Source: Micavibrio sp. UBA6147
GTDB taxonomy: Bacteria > Pseudomonadota > Alphaproteobacteria > Micavibrionales > UBA1664
Assembly: GCA_002423185.1 (NCBI GenBank)
Contig: DIUX01000005.1
Span: 1-64,000 of the forward strand
DNA length: 64,000 nt
Direction of reading: 5' to 3'
Of this stretch, positions 33,147 to 42,272 are shown in pieces; within the stretch, counting starts at the first letter, position 1, and the number at the start of each line of letters is the position of its first letter. A program made the translations under genes and the position numbers. The notes beneath the pieces are model-generated. The model worked only from the letters and a program-made list of their open reading frames with translations. It ran no database searches and was not told the origin of the DNA.

Positions 33147-36020
33147 TTAATGTGCCTGTGACCAGTCATCACCAATGCCGGCCTCGGCAATGAGCGGAAC
33201 ACCAAGTGTCGTAACACCCTCCATGACCGAGCAAACGAGCTTAGCGCATTGATCGGCCTGATCTTTTTTGCATTCAAGAATAAGTTCGTCATGGACTTGC
33301 AGTAACAACCGCGCATCAAGTCCGGCCTCGGCGAGCTTGGCGGGGATGCGAGTCATGGCGAGCTTCATAATATCGGCGGCGGTGCCTTGGATCGGGGCGT
33401 TAATGGCCTGACGCTCCGCAAAGGCGCGGCGGGCTTGGTTGGCATCGCGAATGCCGCCAATCACGCATTTGCGCCCGAACAGGGTTTCGACATAGCCTTT
33501 GGCGCGCGCCTCTTCCTTGACTTGTTCCATATAATCAAGCAATTGCGGGAAACGGGTGAAGTAGGTTTCAATGTAGGATTTGGCTTCATGCACGGGGCAT
33601 CCTAATTGCTTGGCAAGGCCGAAGGCACTGATCCCGTAAATAATCCCGAAGTTAATCGCTTTGGCGCGGCGGCGAATTTCGCTGGTCATGGCGTCCAGCG
33701 GAATGCCGAAGACTTCGCTGGCGGTCAGGGCGTGAATATCGCGCCCATCGCGAAAAGCAGCCTTGAGCGCCGGAATATCGGCGATTTCGGCAACAAGGCG
33801 AAGCTCGACTTGGCTGTAATCCACCGAGATTAAGCTGTACCCTTCCTGCGCGACAAAGGCGGTGCGGATTTTGCGTCCCTCTTCGGTGCGAATCGGGATG
33901 TTTTGCAGATTGGGTTCGCTGGAGGCAAGGCGGCCTGTGCTGGTCGCGGCTAGCGAAAACGACGTATGGACGCGCCCCGTAAGCGGGTTAATTTCGGTTT
34001 GCAGCGCATCGGTATAGGTTGATTTGAGCTTCGAAAGCTGGCGCCAATCCATGATATGCGCCACAATCGGATGCCCGCCTTCCTCAATCGAGAGGGCGGC
34101 GAGTTTTTCCAGCACGTCAACATCGGTTGCCCATGTGCCGGATTTTGTTTTCTTGCTGCCCTTCAAATTCATCTGGTCAAACAGGATTTCGCCAAGCTGT
34201 TTTGGAGAGCCGATATTGAAGGTCGTGCCGGCGAGGCTGTGAATCTGGGTTTCCAACTCGGCAATCTTTGCGGCGAAGTCGCGGCTCATGACCTGAAGCG
34301 TTTTCGGGTCAACCTTGATGCCCGCAAGCTCCATGCCCGCGATGGTTTGCACCATCGGGCGCTCGATTAATTCATAGACTGATTTCATCTTTTCCGGCAC
34401 GAGGCGGGGTTCAAGAACATGGTATAAACGCAAGGTGATGTCGGCGTCCTCGGCTGCGTAGTTCAAGGCGTCGGCGATTTTGACGCGGTCAAACCCGATT
34501 TGCGCTTTGCCGGTTCCCGTGACCTCTTTATACGCGATCGGTTTATGGCCGAAATAAAGCTGCGACAGCTCATCCATCCCATGTCCATGGGTGGTGCCGT
34601 CCAACACGTATGACATCAACATCGTGTCATGCACTGGGGTCATTCTGAGGTCATGCTTCGCTAGCATCTGCCAATCATATTTCATGTTGTGACCGATTTT
34701 GATGATGCTGTCGTCCTCCAAGACCTCCTTCATGACTGAAGAAACCTCGGCAATAGAAAGCTGCGGCGGGTTGTCGCCATCGTCATCGCCGCTGAGCAAA
34801 TCGCGCGGGGCGCTGGTGTGACCGAGCGGGATATAGGCCGCTTTGCCGCGCTCAATCGCAATCGAAATGCCTACAAGCTCGGCCTTGGCGGGGGTCAGGC
34901 TGGTGGTTTCCGTGTCGATGGCGAGCAAGCCTTTTTGGGCGGCCTGTTCCATCCATTGCCGCAAAACGGCAACGTCATTGATTAATGTGTATTGGTTTTC
35001 GGCGATGGCGGGGCCGAGATCTGTGACGCCGCGCGGTGCGTCTTGGGGCGCGTTTTGCGGGGCATGATCGGTGTTTTTGGCGGGACTGCCAGCGGCGGGG
35101 GCGACATTATGCGGGCGGGATTGCCCAAGCCGCGCATGAACGGAACGAAACCCCTGCTTGTCCAAAAATGCGCGCAAAGCGGGGCTGTCGGGGTTGCGAG
35201 CCTTGAGCGATTCAATCGGAACGGTGACCGGTGCGTGGTCTTCAAGGCGGACGAGCTTGTAAGACACGCGCGCATCTTCGGCATGGTCGATCAATTTTTC
35301 ACGGCGCTTTTGTTGCTTGATTTCATGGGCGCGGGACAGGAGCGTTTCAAGGTCGCCATATTCCTCAATCAAGGCGGAGGCGGTTTTGATCCCGATTCCA
35401 GGAACGCCGGGGACGTTGTCGACACTGTCCCCCGCCAAGGCCTGAACATCAATGACGCGGTCGGGCGCAACACCGAATTTGGCGCGGACTTCTTCGGGGC
35501 CGATATAGGCGGATTTCATCGGGTCATAAAGGCGCACTTTGTCGGTCACAAGCTGCATCAAATCCTTGTCCGATGACACGATTGTGACACGCAAGCCTTG
35601 GTCAACGGCGAGCCGCGCATAGGTCGCGATCAGGTCATCAGCTTCATACCCCTCCATCTCCAACGCCGGAATGTCAAAGGCCTCTGTGGCCTCGCGGATC
35701 AAAGGGAATTGCGGGATGAGGTCGGGCGGCGTGTCGTCACGCGTGGCCTTGTAAGCGGCATAAATATCATTGCGAAAATTTTTGCGGGCGGCGTCAAACA
35801 CAACGGCGATATAGGGGGCGTGTAAATCCTGAAGCAACTTGACCAACATATTGGTGAACCCCAGCACCGCGCCGACGGGCACGCCTTGCGGGTTGGTCAA
35901 AGGTGGCAACGCAAAAAAGGCGCGGAAAATAAACCCTGACCCGTCGACAAGAAACAGCTCGTCTTGGCCGTCTGTGTGGTTGACGGCATCAGGCTGGGCT
36001 TTCGACGGTGAAATGTTCAT
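33147..36020 (-). CDS. polA: DNA polymerase I
   Basis: The 957-residue protein has three domains. The N-terminal 5'-3' exonuclease (about 20-290) shows GSGFIFRAFFALPP and GIGIKTASALIEEYG. The 3'-5' proofreading domain keeps the acidic motif LLAIDTETTSL. The polymerase domain has SVDYSQVELRL (motif A), RRRAKAINFGIIYGIS (motif B) and LLQVHDELILE (motif C). All three activities therefore look intact. It works in repair and Okazaki fragment processing. Confidence 0.98.
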   Translation of the reverse strand: MNISPSKAQPDAVNHTDGQDELFLVDGSGFIFRAFFALPPLTNPQGVPVGAVLGFTNMLVKLLQDLHAPYIAVVFDAARKNFRNDIYAAYKATRDDTPPDLIPQFPLIREATEAFDIPALEMEGYEADDLIATYARLAVDQGLRVTIVSSDKDLMQLVTDKVRLYDPMKSAYIGPEEVRAKFGVAPDRVIDVQALAGDSVDNVPGVPGIGIKTASALIEEYGDLETLLSRAHEIKQQKRREKLIDHAEDARVSYKLVRLEDHAPVTVPIESLKARNPDSPALRAFLDKQGFRSVHARLGQSRPHNVAPAAGSPAKNTDHAPQNAPQDAPRGVTDLGPAIAENQYTLINDVAVLRQWMEQAAQKGLLAIDTETTSLTPAKAELVGISIAIERGKAAYIPLGHTSAPRDLLSGDDDGDNPPQLSIAEVSSVMKEVLEDDSIIKIGHNMKYDWQMLAKHDLRMTPVHDTMLMSYVLDGTTHGHGMDELSQLYFGHKPIAYKEVTGTGKAQIGFDRVKIADALNYAAEDADITLRLYHVLEPRLVPEKMKSVYELIERPMVQTIAGMELAGIKVDPKTLQVMSRDFAAKIAELETQIHSLAGTTFNIGSPKQLGEILFDQMNLKGSKKTKSGTWATDVDVLEKLAALSIEEGGHPIVAHIMDWRQLSKLKSTYTDALQTEINPLTGRVHTSFSLAATSTGRLASSEPNLQNIPIRTEEGRKIRTAFVAQEGYSLISVDYSQVELRLVAEIADIPALKAAFRDGRDIHALTASEVFGIPLDAMTSEIRRRAKAINFGIIYGISAFGLAKQLGCPVHEAKSYIETYFTRFPQLLDYMEQVKEEARAKGYVETLFGRKCVIGGIRDANQARRAFAERQAINAPIQGTAADIMKLAMTRIPAKLAEAGLDARLLLQVHDELILECKKDQADQCAKLVCSVMEGVTTLGVPLIAEAGIGDDWSQAH

Positions 36021-36063
36021 AACGGGATTCGAGCCTTTTTATTTGTCGGGGGTCATTATCGGG

Positions 36064-37092
36064 TCACGACCCTGTTTTGGTGAATTCGTACAGGCTCACC
36101 GCGGCGGCATTTGACACGTTGAGGCTCGCAATCGGGGCGTGGGTCGCGAGTTTGACAACGCGGTCACATGTGTCGCGCACGAGCGAGCGCAGGCCTTTGC
36201 CCTCAGCCCCCAAAACAAGGACGGATCGCGCAGGGATGGGGAATTGACCCATCACATGCTCGCCGCGCTCATCAAGGCCGAACACGGTATAGCCGCGCTC
36301 TTGGCAATCGGCGATGGCGCGGGACAAGTTGGTGGCATAGACAACGGGCATATGCTCAACCGCGCCGCATGCGGTCTTGGCGAGAACGCCGGTCAAGGCG
36401 GGGGCGTGGCGGCTCTGCATCACAAGGCCGGCGGCACCGAAGGCGCTGGCGGATCGCATGATCGCCCCGACATTATGCGGGTCGGTGACTTGATCCAAAA
36501 TCACGATACAGCTTCGCTCCGCCGTCGAGGCGCGTCCCAAAAGCTCGTCCAGAAAAACCTCCGGCAAATCGTCACACCGGATGCATAACCCTTGGTGAAC
36601 CGTGCCGTTTTCAAGTTTTGTGCGCTGTTCAAAAACCTTGCGCTCGATGATCTCCGGCTCGGGACGGGTAAGGCCGTTTTTGCGGGCTTTGGCGAGTGGC
36701 TCTTGGAAAAACTCAAGCGCTTTTTCGGTCGCCCAGAATTTGGTGATTTTGCGGTTCGGGTTGCCCCACGCCTCACCCACGGCATGCGTGCCCCAGATCA
36801 GGTTTGTCGGGCTGGCGGCGCGGCGGTCGGACATGTTCATACCGACACCGCCCTTTGAACCGCCGCCTTTTGAGCTGCCGCGATAGCCGGAATCGCCTTT
36901 ATTGCCGGAATCGCCTTTATTGTAAGGCTTGCCGAAAGGGGCGCTTTTCTTGGAGGGCGCGTCATGCGGCGCGGCGTTTGCCGATGCGTCATCGCCGGAA
37001 TGGGCGGCGGGCTTGCTCTCTCCATCGCGCGGCTTGCGGTCAAAAAAGCGTTTTGATGGTGCTTGCGGATGCGGGTTATATGGTTTTGACAT
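36064..37092 (-). CDS. rlmB: 23S rRNA (guanosine2251-2'-O)-methyltransferase (TrmH/SpoU family)
   Basis: The 342-residue product carries a disordered extension of about 90 residues with GNKGDSGNKGDSGYRG repeats, then the RlmB domains. LIWGTHAVGEAW opens the substrate-binding domain. CIVILDQVTDPHNVGAIMRSA, VLGAEGKGLRSLVRD and SLNVSNAAAVSLYE are the three SpoU motifs of the trefoil-knot domain. The N-terminal extension is encoded by near-repeated GC-rich units. Confidence 0.93.
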   Translation of the reverse strand: MSKPYNPHPQAPSKRFFDRKPRDGESKPAAHSGDDASANAAPHDAPSKKSAPFGKPYNKGDSGNKGDSGYRGSSKGGGSKGGVGMNMSDRRAASPTNLIWGTHAVGEAWGNPNRKITKFWATEKALEFFQEPLAKARKNGLTRPEPEIIERKVFEQRTKLENGTVHQGLCIRCDDLPEVFLDELLGRASTAERSCIVILDQVTDPHNVGAIMRSASAFGAAGLVMQSRHAPALTGVLAKTACGAVEHMPVVYATNLSRAIADCQERGYTVFGLDERGEHVMGQFPIPARSVLVLGAEGKGLRSLVRDTCDRVVKLATHAPIASLNVSNAAAVSLYEFTKTGS

Positions 37093-37364
37093 GCGGCTTT
37101 TCCGGCTGGGTTGACTGCTGGGTTAACTATGGTTTACCTAACGTATCTGCACCGAAAATGCAAGCCGCGCAGGTGCTGCGCCCGCGTTTTTGAATCGCGT
37201 GAAGGGCGGCGTGATGCAACGACAGCAGTGTCCCGCCATACTTGCTCGCCGATACAGCCGCAAAAAGCGCTGTATAAGGCCGCTGTAAAGAAAGCGAAAA
37301 ACATCGAAAATTTAGAGTTGATAATTTTTTTTTGTCGCCTTATAAGAAACAACTCTTACCCCGT

Positions 37365-37450
37365 GGAGGGGTGGCCGAGTGGTTAATGGCAGCAGACTGT
37401 AAATCTGCCCTCTTGCGAGTACACAGGTTCAAATCCTGTCCCCTCCACCA
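37365..37450 (+). tRNA. tRNA-Tyr (anticodon GUA)
   Basis: The acceptor stem GGAGGGG/CCCCTCC, the anticodon GTA in the loop CTGTAAA, and a long variable arm are typical of bacterial tRNA-Tyr. CCA is encoded at 37448-37450. The last bases are duplicated at 40458-40478, showing the gene was used as an integration site. Confidence 0.96.
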
Positions 37451-37460
37451 TTTCTTTTAC
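37440..37460 (+). repeat. Left attachment-site repeat (attL) at tRNA-Tyr
   Basis: The last 11 tRNA bases and the next ten bases (CCCCTCCACCAT then TTCTTTTAC) recur exactly at 40458-40478. A direct repeat of a tRNA 3' end is the usual scar of integrase-mediated insertion. Confidence 0.85.
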
Positions 37461-37492
37461 AGCTTCGCGCACTTCAGAGAATTATGCCCGAC

Positions 37493-37518
37493 AAAGCCCG
37501 CCTTCCGCGGGCTTTTGG
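37493..37518 (+). terminator. Intrinsic terminator after tRNA-Tyr
   Basis: A nine-base perfect stem AAAGCCCGC/GCGGGCTTT with a five-base loop, followed by a short T run. A second, different terminator follows the right repeat, consistent with one of them being brought in by the island. Confidence 0.75.
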
Positions 37519-37649
37519 CGTTTCAGGGGTCGCCTGCGCACGCGGAGAATAGTCATTTTTCACCTGAAATACCCCAAATTCTCTCGCCGCCGTTTTCGAG
37601 TTCGCACCCTTGCTGGCTTTGTGATATTTAGCGGTAGGGCTCAAAATTA

Positions 37650-37685
37650 ATTCCCTGCTTAACAGGGAATTTACAGGGAATTTTT
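37650..37685. repeat. CAGGGAAT inverted and direct repeats downstream of the recombinase
   Basis: ATTCCCTG and CAGGGAAT form an inverted pair (37650-37670), and ACAGGGAATTT occurs twice in a row (37662-37683) before an A/T-rich tract. Similar CAGGGAA clusters are often found beside recombinase genes in alphaproteobacteria, from memory. They may be recombinase-binding sites, a terminator, or both. Confidence 0.5.
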
Positions 37686-37705
37686 ATTTTTTCAGATTTG
37701 GCTTA

Positions 37706-38749
37706 TTAGTGATCAGGTGAGAACGCCATCAAGGTGTGGAAACTTCCCATGATGATCTTTCTCACTCCGGCTTCAGAAAACCCCTCTTGCCGAGCAATAT
37801 TACGAATTGATTCTCCGGCGAAATGTCGGTCACGCCAGATCACTCCGCGCACAAGGTTACGCAGTTCAACCGCTGGCAAGTCATACAGGCTTTGCTTTGC
37901 TGTATCCGCTTTTAAGATAATCGCGCCTTTATGAGATCGCTGTGTTGAAAATCCGGTTGATAGCGTAAACGTCGCGGCATCGGATCGGGCAGGAATTGTA
38001 AGGCCTAAAGACGTATCAAGATATTCTCGCAGTGCTGACAGCTTGCCGACAATCGTGATTTTGTCCGGCTCGATCACTACGTTCATAAGGCAATGATGAA
38101 TCAAGCTTTCCAGATCAATTGCGATCTGGGTCATATGCTGTAGGATTGAGTGATCCTCGATTTCATCCAAGTGAAGCAGCTTGGCCAGTAAGGCTGGCGT
38201 GCTTAGGTGTTTGTTTATGGTTGTTATCACGGCTTGCTCAATTTCATGAGCGGGCAAGCGCGCGGCTGCCCCTTCTGGGTGGTCACGGCATTGAAGCAGG
38301 TTTTGGCTTACATAATAGCGATAGTTCTTGCCGTCCGTCTTTTTCGTGTACACAGGGGAATAGAGGGTGCCATTTCTGTCGAATAATAAGCCTTGGAGTA
38401 AGTTCTTGTGTCGGGCTTTTTCCTGACCCGTTTTTGCCCCGACGGGTTTATCAAGAACCGCCTGCACTCTGTTCCAAATATCTGTGCATATAAGAGCTTC
38501 GTGTTGTCCGTCATAGATTTTGTCTTTGTGCCGGATTTTTCCTATATAAATCGGGTTTTTGAGGATAGCGTAAAGTGCGCCGCGTGAATATTTTGCATCC
38601 CCTTTTTGGTAGCCGCGTTGTGAGACTCGCGCTGGGCTTGTTTTGCCGTCGCGCTCCAGCTCATGCATCAGCTTCTTCACACTGTCCAAAGCCAGATAAC
38701 GGTCAAAAATATGCTGCGCCAGCGGCGCTTCGTCTTTGTTCACTAACAA
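37706..38749 (-). pseudogene. Large serine recombinase lacking its catalytic domain
   Basis: The 347-residue frame matches the middle and C-terminal parts of large serine recombinases. LVNKDEAPLAQHIFDRYLAL and GALYAILKNPIYIGKIRHKD belong to the Recombinase domain, followed by a zinc-ribbon-like region and a helical C-terminus. The resolvase catalytic domain (about 150 residues with the nucleophile Ser) is absent. The matching frame continues upstream for some 20 codons (WLGQPESRQLLVN) and then meets a stop. The annotated start is TTG. It cannot catalyse strand exchange alone. Confidence 0.7.
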
Positions 38750-38913
38750 TTGGCGGCTTTCAGGCTGTCCTAGCCAAGATCTTTTGCTGCTTGCAAAAAC
38801 AGATCACCAATTACGATTAATGTACAAGTTCTCAATTTTTAAACTTGTTGAAATCCTAATTGTTTTCGGCTAATTTGGGATTGAAACCCAAATTGGACGA
38901 TATTGGATTATAA

Positions 38914-40143
38914 GTGACAAAAACGATTAAGCGAACATTAGGGCAATCTATCCTCGATGCAAGTGAGAGCTTCAAGGTCGTATTATTGACCGGACCGCGT
39001 CAGGTTGGAAAAACAACCCTGTTACAAGAATTGCAAAAAAACACACGTTCTTATGTAACATTGGATGATCTTGATATGCGCCTTGCCGCGCAGCAAGATC
39101 CTGCCAGCTTTTTAGACAGGCTAGAACTTCCTGTACTGATAGATGAAGTACAATATGCCCCCAATCTGTTCCCTTATATCAAGATGGTGGTTGATAAGGA
39201 AAAGAAGAACGGTTTGTTCTGGGTGACCGGATCGCAGCAATTCGACATGATGCAAAATGTCACAGAGTCATTGGCTGGCCGCGTGGCAGTTTTAAAGCTT
39301 CAAGGTATTTCTCAGGCAGAAGAGCAAGGGCGTAGCAATGATGCGCCGTTCTTGCCAGAATTAAAAAATCTAAAAGCGCGGCAAAAAGCAGCCAAGGCGC
39401 TTAAACTGCCAGAAGTGTTTCACAAAATATGGCGCGGCTCATATCCCGATATGGTGGCGCAAGAAAACGATAAAAACTGGGAGAGGTTTTATAGCTCCTA
39501 CGTCACAACCTATATTCAGCGTGATGTTCGGGAATACCTCGACATTACCGATACAGCCGCTTTTCACAAATTCATGCAAATTGCCGCCGCGCGCACTGGG
39601 CAGCTTATTAATTACTCTGATATGGCGCGGGATGTTGGAAAAGACAACACGACCATCAAAACATGGCTGGACGTACTTCATGCTTCTGGCGTGGTGTATA
39701 TGCTTCAACCCTATTTCAACAACCGCACAAAGCGGCTGGTAAAAACGCCTAAGCTGTACTTCATGGACACTGGGCTTTGCTCATATCTGACAGGCTGGCT
39801 CAACCCCGATGTACTAGAGCGCGGCGCGATGTCGGGCGCAATTTTTGAAACATGGACAATCACAGAGATCATAAAATCATACCTTCATAATGGGCGCAGC
39901 CCCCGCGTTTATTTTTACCGCGACAAGGATAAGCGGGAAATTGATTTGCTGATTGAAGAAAGTGGAACGCTTTATCCTATTGAGATCAAGAAAACAGCTT
40001 CCGTTCAAAATGCAAATTTCAAAGGCTTTAATATGTTGGAAAACTTAAAGATGCCTATCGGTCATGGTGCGCTAATGTGCATGGCTAGCGGCTTAACGCC
40101 TGTAAGCGATAATGTGGACGCCGTGAATGTTGGTTTTATTTAA
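38914..40143 (+). CDS. ATP-binding protein of the AAA/DUF4143 family
   Basis: The 409-residue product starts with GTG. The Walker A motif LLTGPRQVGKTTLLQ is near residues 24-38 and Walker B ELPVLIDEVQYAPN near 90. The DUF4143 C-terminal domain contains YFYRDKDKREIDLLIEES and YPIEIKKTA, a PD-(D/E)xK-like core. Such proteins are common in mobile islands and may have defence or toxin-like roles, but none is established. It is the only apparently intact gene within the tRNA-Tyr element. Confidence 0.85.
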   Translation: MTKTIKRTLGQSILDASESFKVVLLTGPRQVGKTTLLQELQKNTRSYVTLDDLDMRLAAQQDPASFLDRLELPVLIDEVQYAPNLFPYIKMVVDKEKKNGLFWVTGSQQFDMMQNVTESLAGRVAVLKLQGISQAEEQGRSNDAPFLPELKNLKARQKAAKALKLPEVFHKIWRGSYPDMVAQENDKNWERFYSSYVTTYIQRDVREYLDITDTAAFHKFMQIAAARTGQLINYSDMARDVGKDNTTIKTWLDVLHASGVVYMLQPYFNNRTKRLVKTPKLYFMDTGLCSYLTGWLNPDVLERGAMSGAIFETWTITEIIKSYLHNGRSPRVYFYRDKDKREIDLLIEESGTLYPIEIKKTASVQNANFKGFNMLENLKMPIGHGALMCMASGLTPVSDNVDAVNVGFI

Positions 40144-40183
40144 GGCTTTTTTCAATAATAGCCACGGATTGAAAGACGTTCTT

Positions 40184-40375
40184 TTAAATTCTAAATCTGA
40201 GGCGCTCTAGTGGAAAAAGCCCTACGGGGTAGATTTCAAGACGACGTGCGATGAAAGATCGTATTTCTTTGGGATTGAGTTCTTCTTCCCCTATCGCCGC
40301 TGATTTTACAACATCGCTAGTCAGTGTATTCAAACTAGCCTCATGCCTAAGTCGAAGCCAAGAGGCTCGATCTGT
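40184..40375 (-). pseudogene. Remnant of a Fic-family gene (DUF4172 N-terminal region)
   Basis: The minus strand encodes RHEASLNTLTSDVVKSAAIG followed by EEELNPKEIRSFIARRLEI and then an early stop. This matches the DUF4172 segment ahead of Fic domains, which normally has an S/T-x-E-I-E-G-E inhibitory-type motif followed by VRSSIARRLG. Upstream, LGFDL continues the family match only after a frame change. The Fic catalytic domain is missing. It is a decayed gene at the right end of the island. Confidence 0.6.
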
Positions 40376-40457
40376 CTAGATGAGCTCGGCCCCCAATAGC
40401 TAATATTTGAAAATCATTAGAAATTTTAGGGCAAGAGAATGGTTAGGAAGTGACGAA

Positions 40458-40478
40458 CCCCTCCACCATTTCTTTTAC
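40458..40478 (+). repeat. Right attachment-site repeat (attR)
   Basis: Exact 21-base copy of 37440-37460, the tRNA-Tyr 3' end plus ten following bases. No tRNA body precedes it. Homology does not extend on either side. Confidence 0.85.
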
Positions 40479-40512
40479 GTGAGTATGTGGTCTATTTTAG
40501 TTGAGCAGTCTC

Positions 40513-40539
40513 AAAAGCCCTTGATCTCGGGGCTTTTTT
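40513..40539 (+). terminator. Intrinsic terminator after the right repeat
   Basis: AAAAGCCC/GGGCTTTT stem followed by TTGTTTTTGG. Probably the original terminator of tRNA-Tyr before insertion, or one carried by the element. The rest of 40540-40670 shows no gene. Confidence 0.7.
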
Positions 40540-40670
40540 GTTTTTGGAGTTTAATGGGGTGAGTTGTAGGGTATGCGTATTATTCTCTTGCTTTGCTGCA
40601 TTCTCCCGCGAGTGGTAACGCCTTTTTCACGATTTGGTCGTCAGAGAACTTTATTGTTATATATAGCTAA

Positions 40671-41528
40671 TTAAATGCCGAGATCAGTCCAACGCCTTCT
40701 TCTAAGTGCTGCTTTTCTGGCAGTATGGGGGAATAGGAAAATCTCGTCATAATAAGGAATGTGAGGGTAATTGTTATCTGGCGTTGGGGTTGCTGTGTCA
40801 ATTTCATGGGATTTCCATGAAATTGCTCTAAGAACATTTATTAAGGGTTTTATCATTTCTAAAGTGTTCCATACTGCATAATAATTAGTTTTGGCCACCA
40901 ATACATGCCTATATACCCCATTAACATACCCTGTGTTTTCGATATTATCTTGCATCTGCAAACATGGATTTAGTCGACTGGCAACTTCCGTTTCAATTCT
41001 AGAATGCATGCTTTCAGAAAAGTCTTCGCATTTGATTTGATCAATAATTTTTTCCCATTGGTCAAGCGGATCCACGTTACTGACCGTCTTTATATTGGAG
41101 ATGTTGTGGTAACGACCTGTTCCTGCCGCAAAAGCACTCATGAAAACAAATATATTTTTACGAATGCTTTTATCTTCTAGCTCTTGTAATTCGGAATTCT
41201 CGTATGCAGCACTGATTTTCTTTGCATCTTGATAAAGAGCTATTAAATTATGTTTGTATGCTTTTATTGTTTTTTCATCGGGAGATTGATAAGAGTTTTT
41301 AAGCATGTGATCTGAAATAAAAATCAGTTTTAATATTCTTTCAATACCGATACTTATTTGGAAAAAAGATGTGTAGTAGTGGCCTTTATATCTGTCGTCA
41401 AATCCACCTTTGACCATGAATTCGAACCCTGTGAGAATGCAGGAATTAGCAAGGATAGCTTCTTGCTGAAGTAGCCAAAAGGATTTGGGATACAGAGTTT
41501 CCTCGGTTTTAATAAGACTTGTATACAT
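40671..41528 (-). CDS. Hypothetical AT-rich orphan protein
   Basis: The 285-residue product is soluble and mostly helical, without signal peptide. ISIGIERILKLIFISD near residue 80 resembles a helix of HEPN-like folds, but I cannot support a family assignment. The low G+C content and place just beyond the tRNA-Tyr element suggest horizontal origin. It stands alone, with no close neighbour on its strand. Confidence 0.5.
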   Translation of the reverse strand: MYTSLIKTEETLYPKSFWLLQQEAILANSCILTGFEFMVKGGFDDRYKGHYYTSFFQISIGIERILKLIFISDHMLKNSYQSPDEKTIKAYKHNLIALYQDAKKISAAYENSELQELEDKSIRKNIFVFMSAFAAGTGRYHNISNIKTVSNVDPLDQWEKIIDQIKCEDFSESMHSRIETEVASRLNPCLQMQDNIENTGYVNGVYRHVLVAKTNYYAVWNTLEMIKPLINVLRAISWKSHEIDTATPTPDNNYPHIPYYDEIFLFPHTARKAALRRRRWTDLGI

Positions 41529-41717
41529 AATCTCTCCAATCTTTAAGAGGGCTATACCCTTCCACTATTTATTTGTTCAACCCGCGAGATATGGCGGCTT
41601 TTTCTTTGCCTGAAGACTCATTATTGCATGGTTTTGCTTTCTGTCTGTGTACGAAATGAGCGTTTTGTCGTCATAGTCTAGGAGGCGGAGCAGGCGCTAT
41701 CCTCGCTCACCAACGGC

Positions 41718-42248
41718 TTAGGACGGTTCGTTTGGTGGAAATTTATAACGCCACATATATATGATCATTCTGAAGGTAATGATGCCAGACAGGATTGCGG
41801 CGGGCGATAAGATCAGAGTGCCGAGCATAGCGAACTGCACTTCACCTAAGGTCCATTGTTTTATCGCTATCGCCATAAATGATACCATGCATACAGCCAT
41901 GCCATACGCGCCGCCGAAAATATAAAGGCTGCGTTTTGATAGCCGCATGAGCCAATAATCTCTGTAATCAAAAGATAAAAATAGAAGCAAAACTCCGACC
42001 AAATTGGGAAGAAAAGATACCGTGAATGCTAAATAAAAGCCATAAACTAGCATTATTAGGATTAATGAAAAAAGCTCAGCTAAGCCTTCAGTAAGGCCTT
42101 TTTGGAACAGTACAGAAACGGAGCTTGCAAGCGCAACGTTTACTCCGCACAAAACACCCGCACATATTCCGCTGGCAAGAGCAACGGTAATTGCCGGCAC
42201 CAATGCGGAAAAAAACTCTCTGAGCCATCTCATCATCATAAATCCCAA
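41718..42248 (-). CDS. Polytopic membrane protein of unknown function
   Basis: The 176-residue product has four to five hydrophobic segments (about 12-40, 55-90, 105-125 and 135-160). No family is recognised. It is AT-rich compared with the TetR gene 24 bp upstream on the same strand, so it could be co-transcribed with the regulator, but the composition change suggests separate origin. Confidence 0.5.
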   Translation of the reverse strand: MGFMMMRWLREFFSALVPAITVALASGICAGVLCGVNVALASSVSVLFQKGLTEGLAELFSLILIMLVYGFYLAFTVSFLPNLVGVLLLFLSFDYRDYWLMRLSKRSLYIFGGAYGMAVCMVSFMAIAIKQWTLGEVQFAMLGTLILSPAAILSGIITFRMIIYMWRYKFPPNEPS

Positions 42249-42272
42249 ACCATAAAACTTACTACAATTCCT

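Noticed and set aside
34992..35576. Plus-strand 194-codon frame within polA
   Set aside because: Antisense shadow of the polymerase exonuclease region.
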